From Ptiloglossa arizonensis (Eukaryota; Arthropoda; Insecta; Hymenoptera; Colletidae), in contig NW_027478592.1 of the NCBI RefSeq assembly GCF_051014685.1, positions 186,001-250,000 on the forward strand: a stretch of DNA of 64,000 bases, in the 5' to 3' direction. Shown here one piece after another: positions 12,555 to 24,959 of the stretch. The notes under the pieces were generated by a model that saw only the letters and a program-made list of their open reading frames with translations, searched no databases and was not told where the DNA came from. The first letter of the stretch is position 1; each line of letters opens with the position of its first letter. A program made the position numbers and the translations under genes.

Positions 12555-14720
12555 TAATCGGGCGAGATTCTACTTTCACATGCAACAGGAATTTCCCGAG
12601 TTCGTCAATCCCTTCGCGAGATATGGCAGTTTGAAGTTAAGGAATGGTTGAGAAATCATCAAAATTTTCGCAAGTCTGATACTCGCATCCAATAACTACT
12701 ATGGCCTAGGGCAAAAATACACATACCGTTGTAATCGGGCGAGTTTCTGCTGTCAGATGCAATAGGAAATTCTCGAGTTCGTCAATCCGTTCGCGAGATA
12801 TGGAAGTTTGAAGTTGAGGAATGCTTGAGAAACCATCAAAATTTTCGCTGGTCTGATACTCGAAACCAACAACTGGAATGGCCTAGGGGAAAAGTTGTAA
12901 TCGGGCGAGTTCCTGCTTTCAGATGCAATAGGAAATTCTCGAGTTCGTCAATCGGTTCGCGAGATATGGAAGTGTGAAAATAAGGAATGGTTGAGAAACC
13001 ATCGAAATTTTTGCAAGTCTGATACTCGAAACCAATAACTTCAAAGGCCTAGGGGAAAAATACACATACCATTGTAATCGGGCGAGTTTCTGCTGTCAGA
13101 TGCAATAGGAAATTCCCGAGTTCGTCAATCCGTTCGCGAGATATGGAAGTTTGAAGTTAAGGAATGCATGAGAAACCATCAAAATTTTCGCTGGTCTGAT
13201 ATTCGAAACCAACAACTACTATGGCCTAGGGCAAAAATACACGTACCGTTGTAATCGGGCGAGTTTCTGCATTCAGATGCAATAGGAAATTCTCGAGTTC
13301 GTCAATCCGTTCGCGAGATATGGAAGTGTGAAAATAAGGAATGGTTGAGAAACCATCGAAATTTTTGCAAGTCTGATACTCGAAACCAATAACTTGAAAG
13401 GCCTAGGGGAAAAATACACATACCATTGTAATCGGGTGAGTTTCTGCTGTCAGATGCAATAGGAAATTCCCGAGTTCGTCAATCCGTTCGCGAGATATGG
13501 AAGTTTGAAGTTAAGGAATGCATGAGAAACCATCAAAATTTTCGCTGGTCTGATATTCGAAACCAACAACTACTATGGCCTAGGGCAAAAATACACGTAC
13601 CGTTGTAATCGGGCGAGTTTCTGCATTCAGATGCAATAGGAAATTCTCGAGTTCGTCAATCCGTTCGCGAGATATGGAAGTTTGAAGTTAAGGAATGCTT
13701 AAGAAACCATCAAAATTTTCGCTGGTCTGATACTCGAAACCAACAACTGGAAGGGCCTAGGGGAAAAGTACACACACCATTGTAATCGGGCGAGTTCCTG
13801 CTTTCAGATGCAATAGGAAATTCTCGAGTTCGTCAATCCGTTCGCGAGATATGGAAGTGTGAATATAAGGAATGGTTGAGATACCATCAAAATTTTCGCA
13901 AGTCTGATACTCGAAACCAATAACTTCAAAGGCCTAGGGGAAAAATACACATACCATTGTAATCGGGCGAGATTCTACTTTCACATGCAACAGGAATTTC
14001 TCGAGTTCGTCAATCCGTTCGCGAGATATGGCAGTTTGAAGTTAAGGAATGGTTGAGAAATCATCAAAATTTTCGCAAGTCTGATACTCGCTTCCAATAA
14101 CTACTATGGCCTAGGGCAAAAATACATATACCGTTGTAATCGGGCGAGTTTCTGCTGTCAGATGCAATAGGAAATTCTCGAGTTCGTCAATCCGTTCGCG
14201 AGATATGGAAGTTTGAAGTTGAGGAATGCTTGAGAAACCATCAAAATTTTCGCTGGTCTGATACTCGAAACCAACAACTGGAAGGGCCTAGGGGAAAAGT
14301 ACACACACCGTTGTAATCGGGAGAGTTTCTGCTTTCAGATGCAATAGGAAATTCTCGAGTTCGTCAATCCGTTCGCGAGATATGGAAGTGTGAAAATAAG
14401 GAATGGTTGAGAAACCATCAAAATTTTCGCAAGTCTGATACTCGAAACCAATAACTTCAAAGGCCTAGGGGAAAAATACACATACCGTTGTAATCGGGCG
14501 ACTTTCTACTTTCAGATGCAACAGGGATTTCTCGAGTTCGTCAATCCGTTCGCGAGATATGGGAGTTTGAAGTTAAGGAATGGTTGAGAAACCATCACAA
14601 TTTTCCGCAACTCTGATACTTGAAATCAATAACTACTAGGGCCTAGGGGAAAAATACACATACCGTTGTAATCGGGCGAGTTTCTGCTTTCAGATGCAAT
14701 AGGAAATTCTCGAGTTCGTC
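12555..14720 (+). repeat. Second occurrence of the 4.95-6.7 kb HOR block, with two extra monomers
   Basis: The stretch 12.56-13.6 kb follows 6.90-7.95 kb monomer by monomer at an offset near 5664. From about 13.66 kb it follows 5.7-6.7 kb instead, including the TACATATACC monomer with CTTCCAATAAC near 14090 (CATCCAATAAC near 6135) and the 178 bp CCGCAACTCTG monomer near 14597. The block is therefore a mosaic of two neighbouring HOR copies. It also carries the 11 bp deletion at 12894. Confidence 0.65.
12885..12905 (+). other. Monomer with 11 bp deletion
   Basis: The expected GGAAAAGTACACACACCGTTG is reduced to GGAAAAGTTG between 12894 and 12895. GT occurs at both ends of the lost segment, so slippage or exchange at microhomology is likely. 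The deletion removes the 5' half of the CENP-B-like stretch. It shifts all long offsets across this point by 11 bases (for example 4414 instead of 4425), which makes it a useful private marker. Confidence 0.85.
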
Positions 14721-15269
14721 AATCCGTTCGCGAGATATGGAAGTTTGAAGTTAAGGAATGCTTGAGAAACCATCAAAATTTTCGCAAGTCTGATCCTCGA
14801 ATCCAATAACTACTATGGCCTAGGGCAAAAATACACATGCCGTTGTAATCGGGCGAGTTTCTGCTTTCAGATGCAATAGGAATTTCTCGAGTTCTTCAAT
14901 CCGTTCGCGAGATATGGGAGTTCGAAGTTAAGGAATGGTTGAGAAACCATCAAAATTTTCGCTGGTCTGATACTCGAAACCAATAACTGGAATGGCCTTT
15001 GGGAAAAGTACACACACCATTGTAATCGGGCGAGTTTCTACTTTCAGATACAACAGGAATTTTTCGAGTGCGTCAATGCGTTCGCGAGATATGGGAGTTT
15101 GAAGTTAAGGAATGGTTGAGAAGTCATCAAAATTTTCGCAAGTCTGATACTCGAAAACAATAACTACAAAGGGCTAGGGGGAAAACACACATATATTTGT
15201 AATCGGGCGAGTTTCTACTTTCAGATGCAACAGGAATTTCTCGAGTTCGTCAATCCGTTCGCGAGATAT

Positions 15270-16950
15270 GGGAGTTTGAAGTTAAGGAATGGTTGAGAAA
15301 CCATCAAAATTTTCGCAAGTCTGATGCACGAAACCAATAACTACAGTGGCCTAGGGGAAAAATACACATACCGTTGTAATCGGGCGAGATTCTACTTTCA
15401 CATGCAACAGGAATTTCTCGAGTTCGTCAATGCGTTCGCGAGATATGGCAGTTTGAAGTTAAGGAATGGTTGAGAAATCACCAAATTTTCGCAAGTCTGA
15501 TACTCGAAACCAATAACTACAAATGCCTAGGGGAAAAATACACATACCATTGTAATCGGGCGAGTTTCTGCTGTCAGATGCAATAGGAATTTCTCGAGTT
15601 CGTCAATCCGTTCGCGGGCTATGGGAGTATGAAGTTAAGGAATGCATGAGAAACAATCAAAATTTTCGCTGGTCTGATACTCGAAACCAATAACTGGAAT
15701 GGCCTAGGGGAAAAGTACACGTACCATTGTAATCGGGCGTGTTTCTACTTTCAGATGCAAAAGGAATTTCTCGAGTTCGTCAATCCGTTCGCGAGAAATG
15801 GGAGTTTGAAGTTAAGGAATGGTTGAGAAACCATCAAAATTTTCGCAAGTCTGATACTCGAAACCAATAGCTACTATGGCCTAGGGGAAAAATACACATG
15901 CCGTTGTAATCGGGCGAGTTTCTACTTTCAGATGCAACAGGAATTTCTCGAGTTCGTCACTCCGTTCGCGAGATATGGGAGTTTGAAGTTAAGGAATGGT
16001 TGAGAAACCATCAAAATTTTCGCAAGTCTGATACTCGAAACCAACAACTACAAATACCTAGGGGAAAAATACACATACCATTGTAATCGGGCGAGATTCT
16101 ACTTTCACATGCAACAGGAATTTCTCGAGTTCGTCAATCCGTTCGCGAGATATGGAAGTTTGAAGTTAAGGAATGGTTGAGAAACCATCAAAATTTTCGC
16201 TGGTCTGATACTCGAAACCAACAACTACTATGGCCTAGGGCAAAAATACACATAGCGTTGTAATCGGGCGAGTTTCTGCATTCAGATGCAATAGGAAATT
16301 ATCGAGTTCGTCAATCCGTTCGCGAGATATGGAAGTTTGAAGTTAAGGAATGCTTGAGAAACCATCAAAATTTTCGCTGGTCTGATACTCGTAACCAACA
16401 ACTGGAATGGCCTAGGGGAAAAGTACACACACCGTTGTAATCGGGCGAGTTTCTGCTTTCAGATGCAATAGGAAATTCTCGAGTTCGTCAATCCGTTCGC
16501 GAGATAAGGAAGTGTGAAAATAAGGAATGGTTGAGAAACCATCAAAATTTTCGCAAGTCTAATACTCGAAACCAATAACATCAAAGGCCTAGGGAAAAAT
16601 ACACATACCGTTGTAATCGGGCGACTTTCTACTTTCACATGCAACCGGAATTTCTCGAGTTCGTCAATCCGTTCGCGGGATATGGAAGTTTGAAGTTAAG
16701 GAATGCATGAGTAACCATCAAAATTTTCGCAAGTATGATACTCGAAACCAATAACTACAAAGGCCTAGGGGAAAAATACACATACCGTTGTAATCGGGCG
16801 ACTTTCTACTTTCAGATGCAACAGGAATTTCTCGAGTTCGTCAATCCGTTCGCGAGATATGGAAGTTTCAAGTTAAGGAATGCTTAAGAAACCATCAAAA
16901 TTTTCGCTGGTCTGAAACTCGAAACCAACAACTGGAAGGGCCTAGGGGAA
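15270..16950 (+). repeat. Distant copy of the 0.24-2.45 kb segment
   Basis: Private variants recur about 15.0 kb apart. GATGCACGAAACC occurs near 284 and near 15324. The short GAAATCACCAAATTTTCG form occurs near 440 and 15475. A CACGTACCATTG monomer with GGGCGTGTTTC and ATGCAAAAGG occurs near 860 and 15718. The offset falls from about 15034 to 14858 between these markers, so one monomer was lost or gained. A CTGAAACTCG monomer near 2408 pairs with one near 16915. This is seen directly, and the mechanism is inference. Confidence 0.7.
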
Positions 16951-17339
16951 AAGTACACACACCGTTGTAATCGGGCGAGTTTCTACATTCACATGCAACA
17001 GGAATTTCCCGAGTTCGTCAATCCCTTCGCGAGATATGGCAGTTTGAAGTTAAGGAATGGTTGAGAAATCATCAAAATTTTCGCAAGTCTGATACTCCCA
17101 TCCAATAACTACTATGGCCTAGGGCAAAAATACACATACCGTTGTAATCGGGCGAGTTTCTGCTGTCAGATGCAATAGGAAATTCTCGAGTTCGTCAATC
17201 CGTTCGCGAGATATGGAATTTTGAAGTTAAGGAATGCATGAGAAACCATCAAAATTTTCGCTGGTCTGATATTCGAAACCAACAACTACTATGGCCTAGG
17301 GCAAAAATACACGTACCGTTGTAATCGGGCGAGTTTCTG

Positions 17340-20300
17340 CATTCAGATGCAATAGGAAATTCTCGAGTTCGTCAATCCGTTCGCGAGATATGGAAGTGTG
17401 AAAATAAGGAATGGTTGAGAAACCATCGAAATTTTTGCAAGTCTGATACTCGAAACCAATAACTTGAAAGGCCTAGGGGAAAAATACACATACCATTGTA
17501 ATCGGGCGAGTTTCTGCTGTCAGATGCAATAGGAAATTCCCGAGTTCGTCAATCCGTTCGCTAGATATGGAAGTTTGAAGTTAAGGAATGCATGAGAAAC
17601 CATCAAAATTTTCGCTGGTCTGATATTCGAAACCAACAACTACTATGGCCTAGGGCAAAAATACACGTACCGTTGTAATCGGGCGAGTTTCTGCATTCAG
17701 ATGCAATAGGAAATTCTCGAGTTCGTCAATCCGTTCGCGAGATATGGAAGTTTGAAGTTAAGGAATGCTTAAGAAACCATCAAAATTTTCGCTGGTCTGA
17801 TACTCGAAACCAACAACTGGAAGGGCCTAGGGGAAAAGTACACACACCGTTGTAATCGGGCGAGTTTCTGCTTTCAGATGCAATAGGAAATTCTCGAGTT
17901 CGTCAATCCGTTCGCGAGATATGGAAGTGTGAAAATAAGGAATGGTTGAGAAACCATCAAAATTTTCGAAAGTCTGATACTCGAAACCAATAACTTCAAA
18001 GGCCTAGGGGAAAAATACACATACCATTGTAATCGGGCGAGATTCTACTTTCACATGCAACAGGAATTTCTCGAGTTCGTCAATCCGTTCGCGAGATATG
18101 GGAGTTTGAAGTTAAGGAATGGTTGAGAAACCATCACAATTTTCCGCAACTCTGATACTTGAAATCAATAACTACTAGGGCCTAGAGGAAAAATACACAT
18201 ACCGTTGTAATGGGGCGAGTTTCTGCTTTCAGATGCAATAGGAAATTTTCGAGTTCGTCAATCCGTTCGCGAGATATGGAAGTGTGAAGCTAAGGAATGC
18301 ATGAGAAACCATCAAAATTTTCGCAAGTCTGATACTCGAAACCAACAACTACAAATGCCTAGGGGAAAAATACACATACCATTGTAATCGGGCGAGATTC
18401 TACTTTCACATGCAACAGGAATTTCTCGAGTTCGTCAATCCGTTCGCGAGATATGGCAGTTTGAAGTTAAGGAATGGTTGAGAAATCATCAAAATTTTCG
18501 ATGGTCTGATACTCGAAACCAACAACTGGAATGGCCTAGGGGAAAAGTACACACACCGTTGTAATCGGGCGAGTTTCTGCTTTCAAATGCAATAGGAAAT
18601 TCTCGAGTTCGTCTATCCGTTCGCGAGATATGGAAGTGTGAAAATAAGGAATGGTTGAGGAACCATCGAAATTTTTGCAAGTCTGATACTCGAAACCAAT
18701 AACTTCAAAGGCCTAGGGGAAAAATACACATACCATTGTAATCGGGCGAGTTTCTGCTGTCAGATGCAATAGGAAATTCCCGAGTTCGTCAATCCGTTCG
18801 CGAGATATGGAAGTTTGAAGTTAAGGAATGCATGAGAAACCATCAAAATTTTCGCTGGTCTGATATTCGAAACCAACAACTACTATGGCCTAGGGCAAAA
18901 ATACACGTACCGTTGTAATCGGGCGAGTTTCTGCATTCAGATGCAATAGGAAATTCTCGAGTTCGTCAATCCGTTCGCGAGATATGGAAGTTTGAAGTTA
19001 AGGAATGCTTAAGAAACCATCAAAATTTTCGCTGGACTGATACTCGAAACCAACAACTGGAAGGGCGTTGGGGAAAAGTACACACACCGTTGTAATCGGG
19101 CGAGTTTCTGCTTTCAGATGCAATAGGAAATTCTCGAGTTCGTCAATCCGTTCGCGAGATATGGAAGTGTGAAAATAAGGAATGGTTGAGAAACCATCAA
19201 AATTTTCGCAAGTCTGATACTCGAAACCAATAACTTCAAAGGCCTTGGGGAAAAATACACATACCGTTGCAATCGGGCGACTTTCTACTTTCAGATGCAA
19301 CAGGAATTTCTCGAGTTCGTCAATCCGTTCGCGAGATATGGGAGTTTGAAGTTAAGGAATGGTTGAGAAACCATCACAATTTTCCGCAACTCTGATACTT
19401 GAAATCAATAACTACTAGGGCCTAGGGGAAAAATACACATACCGTTGTAATCGGGCGAGTTTCTGCTTTCAGATGCAATAGGAAATTCTCGAGTTCGTCA
19501 ATCCGTTCGCGAGATATGGAAGTGTGAAGCTAAGGAATGCATGAGAAACCATCAAAATTTTCGCAAGTCTGATACTCGAAACCAACAACTACAAATGCCT
19601 AGGGGAAAAATACACATACCATTGTAATCGGGCGAGATTCTACTTTCACATGCAACAGGAATTTCTCGAGTTCGTCAATCCGTTCGCGAGATATGGGAGT
19701 TTGAAGTTAAGGAATGGTTGAGAAATCATCAAAATTTTCGCTGGTCTAATACTCGAAACCAACAACTGGAATGGCCTAGGGGAAAAGTACACACACCGTT
19801 GTAATCGGGCGAGTTTCTGCTTTCAAATGCAATAGGAAATTCTCGAGTTCGTCAATCCGTTCGCGAGATATGGAAGTGTGAAAATAAGGAATGGTTGAGA
19901 AACCATCGAAATTTTTGCAAGTCTGATACTCGAAACCAATAACTTCAAAGGCCTAGGGGAAAAATACACATACCATTGTAATCGGGCGAGTTTCTGCTGT
20001 CAGATGCAATAGGAAATTCCCGAGTTCGTCAATCCGTTCGCGAGATATGGAAGTTTGAAGTTAAGGAATGCATGAGAAACCATCAAAATTTTCGCTGGTC
20101 TGATATTCGAAACCAACAACTACTATGGCCTAGGGCAAAAATACACGTACCGTTGTAATCGGGCGAGTTTCTGCATTCAGATGCAATAGGAAATTCTCGA
20201 GTTCGTCAATCCGTTCGCGAGATATGGAAGTTTGAAGTTAAGGAATGCTTAAGAAACCATCAAAATTTTCGCTGGTCTGATACTCGAAACCAACAACTGG

Positions 20301-20970
20301 AAGGGCCTTGGGGAAAAGTACACACACCGTTGTAATCGGGCGAGTTTCTGCTTTCAGATGCAATAGGAAATTCTCGAGTTCGTCAATCCGTTCGCGAGAT
20401 ATGGAAGTGTGAAAATAAGGAATGTTTGAGAAACCATCAAAATTTTCGCAAGTCTGATACTCGAAACCAATAACTTCAAAGGCCTTGGGGAAAAATACAC
20501 ATTACGTTGTAATCGGGCGACTTTCTACTTTCAGATGCAACAGGAATTTCTCGAGTTCGTCAATCCGTTCGCGAGATATGGGAGTTTGAAGTTAAGGAAT
20601 GGTTGAGAAACCATCACAATTTTCCGCAACTCTGATACTTGAAATCAATAACTACTAGGGCCTAGGGGAAAAATACACATACCGTTGTAATCGGGCGAGT
20701 TTCTGCTTTCAGATGCAATAGGAAATTCTCGAGTTCGTCAATCCGTTCGCGAGATATGGAAGTGTGAAGCTAAGGAATGCATGAGAAACCATCAAAATTT
20801 TCGCAAGTCTGATACTCGAAACCAACAACTACAAATGCCTAGGGGAAAAATACACATACCATTGTAATCGGGCGAGATTCTACTTTCACATGCAACAGGA
20901 ATTTCTCGAGTTCGTCAATCCGTTCGCGAGATATGGCAGTTTGAATTTAAGGAATGGTTGAGAAATCATC
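17340..20970 (+). repeat. 7-monomer HOR (1240 bp), about 2.9 copies
   Basis: The unit recurs at an offset of 1240 bases. ATACACGTAC at 17661 pairs with 18901, CAGATGCAAT at 17521 with 18761, and TTGAGAAATCATC near 18479 with 19719. The 178 bp CCGCAACTCTG monomer occurs near 18138, 19378 and 20618 and explains the one base over 7 x 177. The third copy diverges near 20970. Two monomers in this HOR have lost CCTAGG (as GGCGTTGGGG and GGCCTTGGGG). That opens a 100-codon reverse frame at 18998-19300, which I regard as non-coding. Confidence 0.8.
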
Positions 20971-21269
20971 AAAATTTTCGCAAGTCTGATACTCGCATCC
21001 AATAACTACTATGGCCTAGGGCAAAAATACATATACCGTTGTAATCGGGCGAGTTTCTGCTGTCAGATGCAATAGGAAATTCTCGAGTTCGTCAATCCGT
21101 TCGCGAGATATGGAAGTTTGAAATTGAGGAATGCTTGAGAAACCATCAAAATTTTCGCTGGTCTGATACTCGAAACCAACAACTGGAAGGGCCTAGGGGA
21201 AAAGTACACACACCGTTGTAATCGGGCGAGTTTCTGCTTTCAGATGCAATAGGAAATTCTCGAGTTCGT

Positions 21270-23690
21270 CAATCCGTTCGCGAGATATGGAAGTGTGAAA
21301 ATAAGGAATGGTTGAGAAACCATCACAATTTTCCACAACTCTGATACTTGAAATCAATAACTACTAGGGCCTAGGGGAAAAATACACATACCGTTGTAAT
21401 CGGGCGAGTTTCTGCTTTCAAATGCAATAGGAAATTCTCGAGTTCGTCAATCCGTTCGCGAGATATAGAAGTGTGAAAATAAGGAATGGTTGAGAAACCA
21501 TCGAAATTTTTGCAAGTCTGATACTCGAAACCAATAACTTCAAAGGCCTAGGGGAAAAATACACATACCATTGTAATCGGGCGAGATTCTACTTTCACAT
21601 GCAACAGGAAATTCTCGAGTTCGTCAATCCGTTCGCGAGATATGGAAGTGTGAAAATAAGGAATGGTTGAGAAACCATCAAAATTTTCGCAAGTCTGATA
21701 CTCGAAACCAATAACTTCAAAGGCCTAGGGGAAAAATACACATACCGTTGTAATCGGGCGACTTTCTACTTTCAGATGCAACAGGAATTTCTCGAGTTCG
21801 TCAATCCGTTCGCGAGATATGGGAGTTTGAAGTTAAGGAATGGTTGAGAAACCATCACAATTTTCCGCAACTCTGATACTTGAAATCAATAACTACTAGG
21901 GCCTAGGGGAAAAATACACATACCGTTGAAATCGGGCGAGTTTCTGCTTTCAGATGCAACAGGAAATTCTCGAGTTCGTCAATCCGTTCGCGAGATATGG
22001 AAGTGTGAAGCTAAGGAATGCATGAGAAACCATCAAAATTTTCGCAAGTCTGATACTCGAAACCAACAACTACAAATGCCTAGGGGAAAAATACACATAC
22101 CATTGTAATCGGACGAGATTCTACTTTCACATGCAACAGGAATTTCTCGAGTTCGTCAATCCGTTCGCGAGATATGGCAGTTTGAAGTTAAGGAATGGTT
22201 GAGAAACCATCAAAATTTTCGCTGGTCTGATACTCGAAACCAACAACTGGAAGGGCCTAGGGCAAAAATACACGTACCGTTGTAATCGGGCGAGTTTCTG
22301 CATTCAGATGCAATAGGAAATTCTCGAGTTCGTCAATCCGTTCGCGAGATATGGAAGTTTGAAGTTAAGGAATGCTTAAGAAACCATCAAAATTTTCGCT
22401 GGTCTGATACTCGAAACCAACAACTGGAAGGGCCTAGGGGAAAAGTACACACACCGTTGTAATCGGGCGAGTTTCTGCTTTCAGATGCAATAGGAAATTC
22501 TCGAGTTCGTCAATCCGTTCGCGAGATATGGAAGTGTGAAAATAAGGAATGGTTGAGAAACCATCAAAATTTTCGCAAGTCTTATACTCGAAACCAATAA
22601 CTTCAAAGGCCTAGGGGAAAAATACACATACCGTTGTAATCGGGCGACTTTCTACTTTCAGATGCAACAGGAATTTCTCGAGTTCGTCAAGCCGTTCGCG
22701 AGATATGGGAGTTTGAAGTTAAGGAATGGTTGAGAAACCATCACAATTTTCCGCAACTCTGATACTTGAAATCAATAACTACTAGGGCCTAGGGGAAAAA
22801 TACACATACCGTTGTAATCGGGCGAGTTTCTGATTTCAGATGCAATAGGAAATTCTCGAGTTCGTCAATCCGTTCGCGAGATATGGAAGTGTGAAGCTAA
22901 GGAATGCATGAGAAACCATCAAAATTTTCGCAAGTCTGATACTCGAAACCAACAACTACAAATGCCTAGGGGAAAAATACACATACCATTGTAATCGGGC
23001 GAGATTCTACTTTCACATGCAACAGGAATTTCTCGAGTTCGTCAATCCGTTCGCGAGATATGGCAGTTTGAAGTTAAGGAATGGTTGAGAAATCATCAAA
23101 ATTTTCGCAAGTCTGATACTCGCATCCAATAACTACTATGGCCTAGGGCAAAAATACACATACCGTTGTAATCGGGCGAGTTTCTGCTGTCAGATGCAAT
23201 AGGAAATTCTCGAGTTCGTCAATCCGTTCGCGAGATATGGAAGTTTGAAGTTGAGGAATGCTTGAGAAACCATCAAAATTTTCGCTGGTCTGATACTCGA
23301 AACCAACAACTGGAATGGCCTAGGGGAAAAGTACACACACCGTTGTAATCGGGCGAGTTTCTGCTATCAAATGCAATAGGAAATTCTCGAGTTCGTCAAT
23401 CCGTTCGCGAGATATGGAAGTGTGAAAATAAGGAATGGTTGAGAAACCATCACAATTTTCCACAACTCTGATACTTGAAATCAATAACTACTAGGGCCTA
23501 GGGGAAAAATACACATACCGTTGTAATCGGGCGAGTTTCTGCTTTCAAATGCAATAGGAAATTCTCGAGTTCGTCAATCCGTTCGCGAGATATAGAAGTG
23601 TGAAAATAAGGAATGGTTGAGAAACCATCGAAATTTTTGCAAGTCTGATACTCGAAACCAATAACTTCAAAGGCCTAGGGGAAAAATACA
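21270..23690 (+). repeat. Shuffled HOR segments at the end of domain A
   Basis: The CCGCAACTCTG monomer recurs at about 21.86 and 22.74 kb, an offset of 886, which is a 5-monomer unit. A private form, TTCCACAACT followed by a GATATAGAAG monomer, occurs at 21331 and at 23458, an offset of 2127, about 12 monomers. Order and spacing are less regular than at 17.3-21 kb, as expected at a decaying edge of an HOR domain. Confidence 0.6.
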
Positions 23691-24959
23691 CATACCGTTC
23701 TAATCGGGCGAGTTTCTACTTTCAGATGCAACAGGAATTTCTCGAGTTCGCCAATCCGTTCGCGAGGTATGGGAGTTTGAAATTAAGGAACGGTTGAGAA
23801 ACCATCAAAATTTTCGCAAGTCCGATACTCGAAACCAACAACTACAAAGGCTTAGGGTAAAAATACACATACCGTTGTAATCGGGCGAGTTACTACTTTC
23901 AGATGCAACAGGAATTTCTCGAGTTCGCCAATCCGTTCGCGAGGTATGGGAGTTTGAAATTAAGGAACGGTTGAGAAACCATCAAAATTTTCGCAAGTCC
24001 GATACTCGAAACCAACAACTACAAAGACTTAGGGGAAAAATACACATACCGTTGTAATCGGGCGAGTTTCTGCTTTCAGATGCAATAGGAAGTTCTCGAG
24101 TTCGTCAATCCGTTCCCGAGATATGGGAGTTTGAAGTTAAGGAATGCTTGAGAAACCATCAAAGTTTTCGCAAGTCTGATACTCGAATCCAATAACTACT
24201 ATGGCCTAGGGCAAAAATACACATACCGTTGTAATCGGACGAGTTTCTCGTTTCAGATGCAACAGGAATTTCTCGAGTTCGTCAATCCGTTCGCGAGATA
24301 TTGAAGTTTGATGTTAAGGAATGGTTGAGAAACCATCAAAATTTTGGCAATTCTGATGCTAGAAACGAATAACTGGAATGAGCTAGGGGAAAAGTACACA
24401 CACCATTGTAATCGGTCGAGTTTCTACTTTCAGATGCAACAGGAAATAATCGAGTTCGTCAAGCCGTTCCCGAGATATGGGAGTCTGAAGTTAAGGAATG
24501 CTTGAGAAACCATCACAATTTTCGCAAGTCTGATACTCGGAACCAATAACTACAAAGGCATAGGGGAAAAATACACATACCGTTGTAATCGTGCGAGTTA
24601 CTACTTTCAGATGCAACAGGAATTTCTCGAGTTCGCCAATCCGTTCGCGAGGTATGGGAGTTTGAAATTAAGGAACGGTTGAGAAACCATCAAAGTTTTC
24701 GCAAGTCTGATACTCGAAACCAATAAATACTATGGCCTAGGGCAAAAATACACACACCGTTGTAATCGGGCGAGTTTCTACTTTCAGATTCAACAGGAAT
24801 TTCTCGAGCTCGTCAATCCGTTCGCGAGATATGGGAGTTTGAAATTAAGGAATGGTTGAGAAACAATCAAAATTTTCGCAAATCTGATACTCGAAACCAA
24901 TAACTGGAACGGCCTAGGAGAAAAGTACACACACCATTGTAATCGGGCGAGTTTCTACT

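Larger units (their letters stand above)
1..23725 (+). repeat. Satellite domain A (GATATGGAAG-type monomers)
   Basis: About 134 monomers. They are distinguished by frequent ATGCAATAGGAAATTC starts, GATATGGAAG followed by TTTGAAG or TGTGAAAATAAGG, GCATGAGAAACC or GCTTGAGAAACC beside the intact GGTTGAGAAACC form, TTTCTGCTTTCAG or TTTCTGCTGTCAG ends, and spacers such as AACTTCAAAGG and AACTGGAATGG. The CENP-B-like stretch is often in its CCGTTG form. HOR units of 5, 7 and 11 monomers are nested here. No gene or other element lies within it. The right boundary is gradual: monomers with GAAATTAAGGAACGG and GATATGGGAG take over from about 23.7 kb. Confidence 0.75.

Noticed and set aside
18998..19300. 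100-codon reverse-strand open frame as a gene
   Set aside because: It is a read-through of satellite monomers whose CCTAGG was mutated. The same peptide segments recur dozens of times in the window with stops at fixed positions, and no start context or domain is recognisable.
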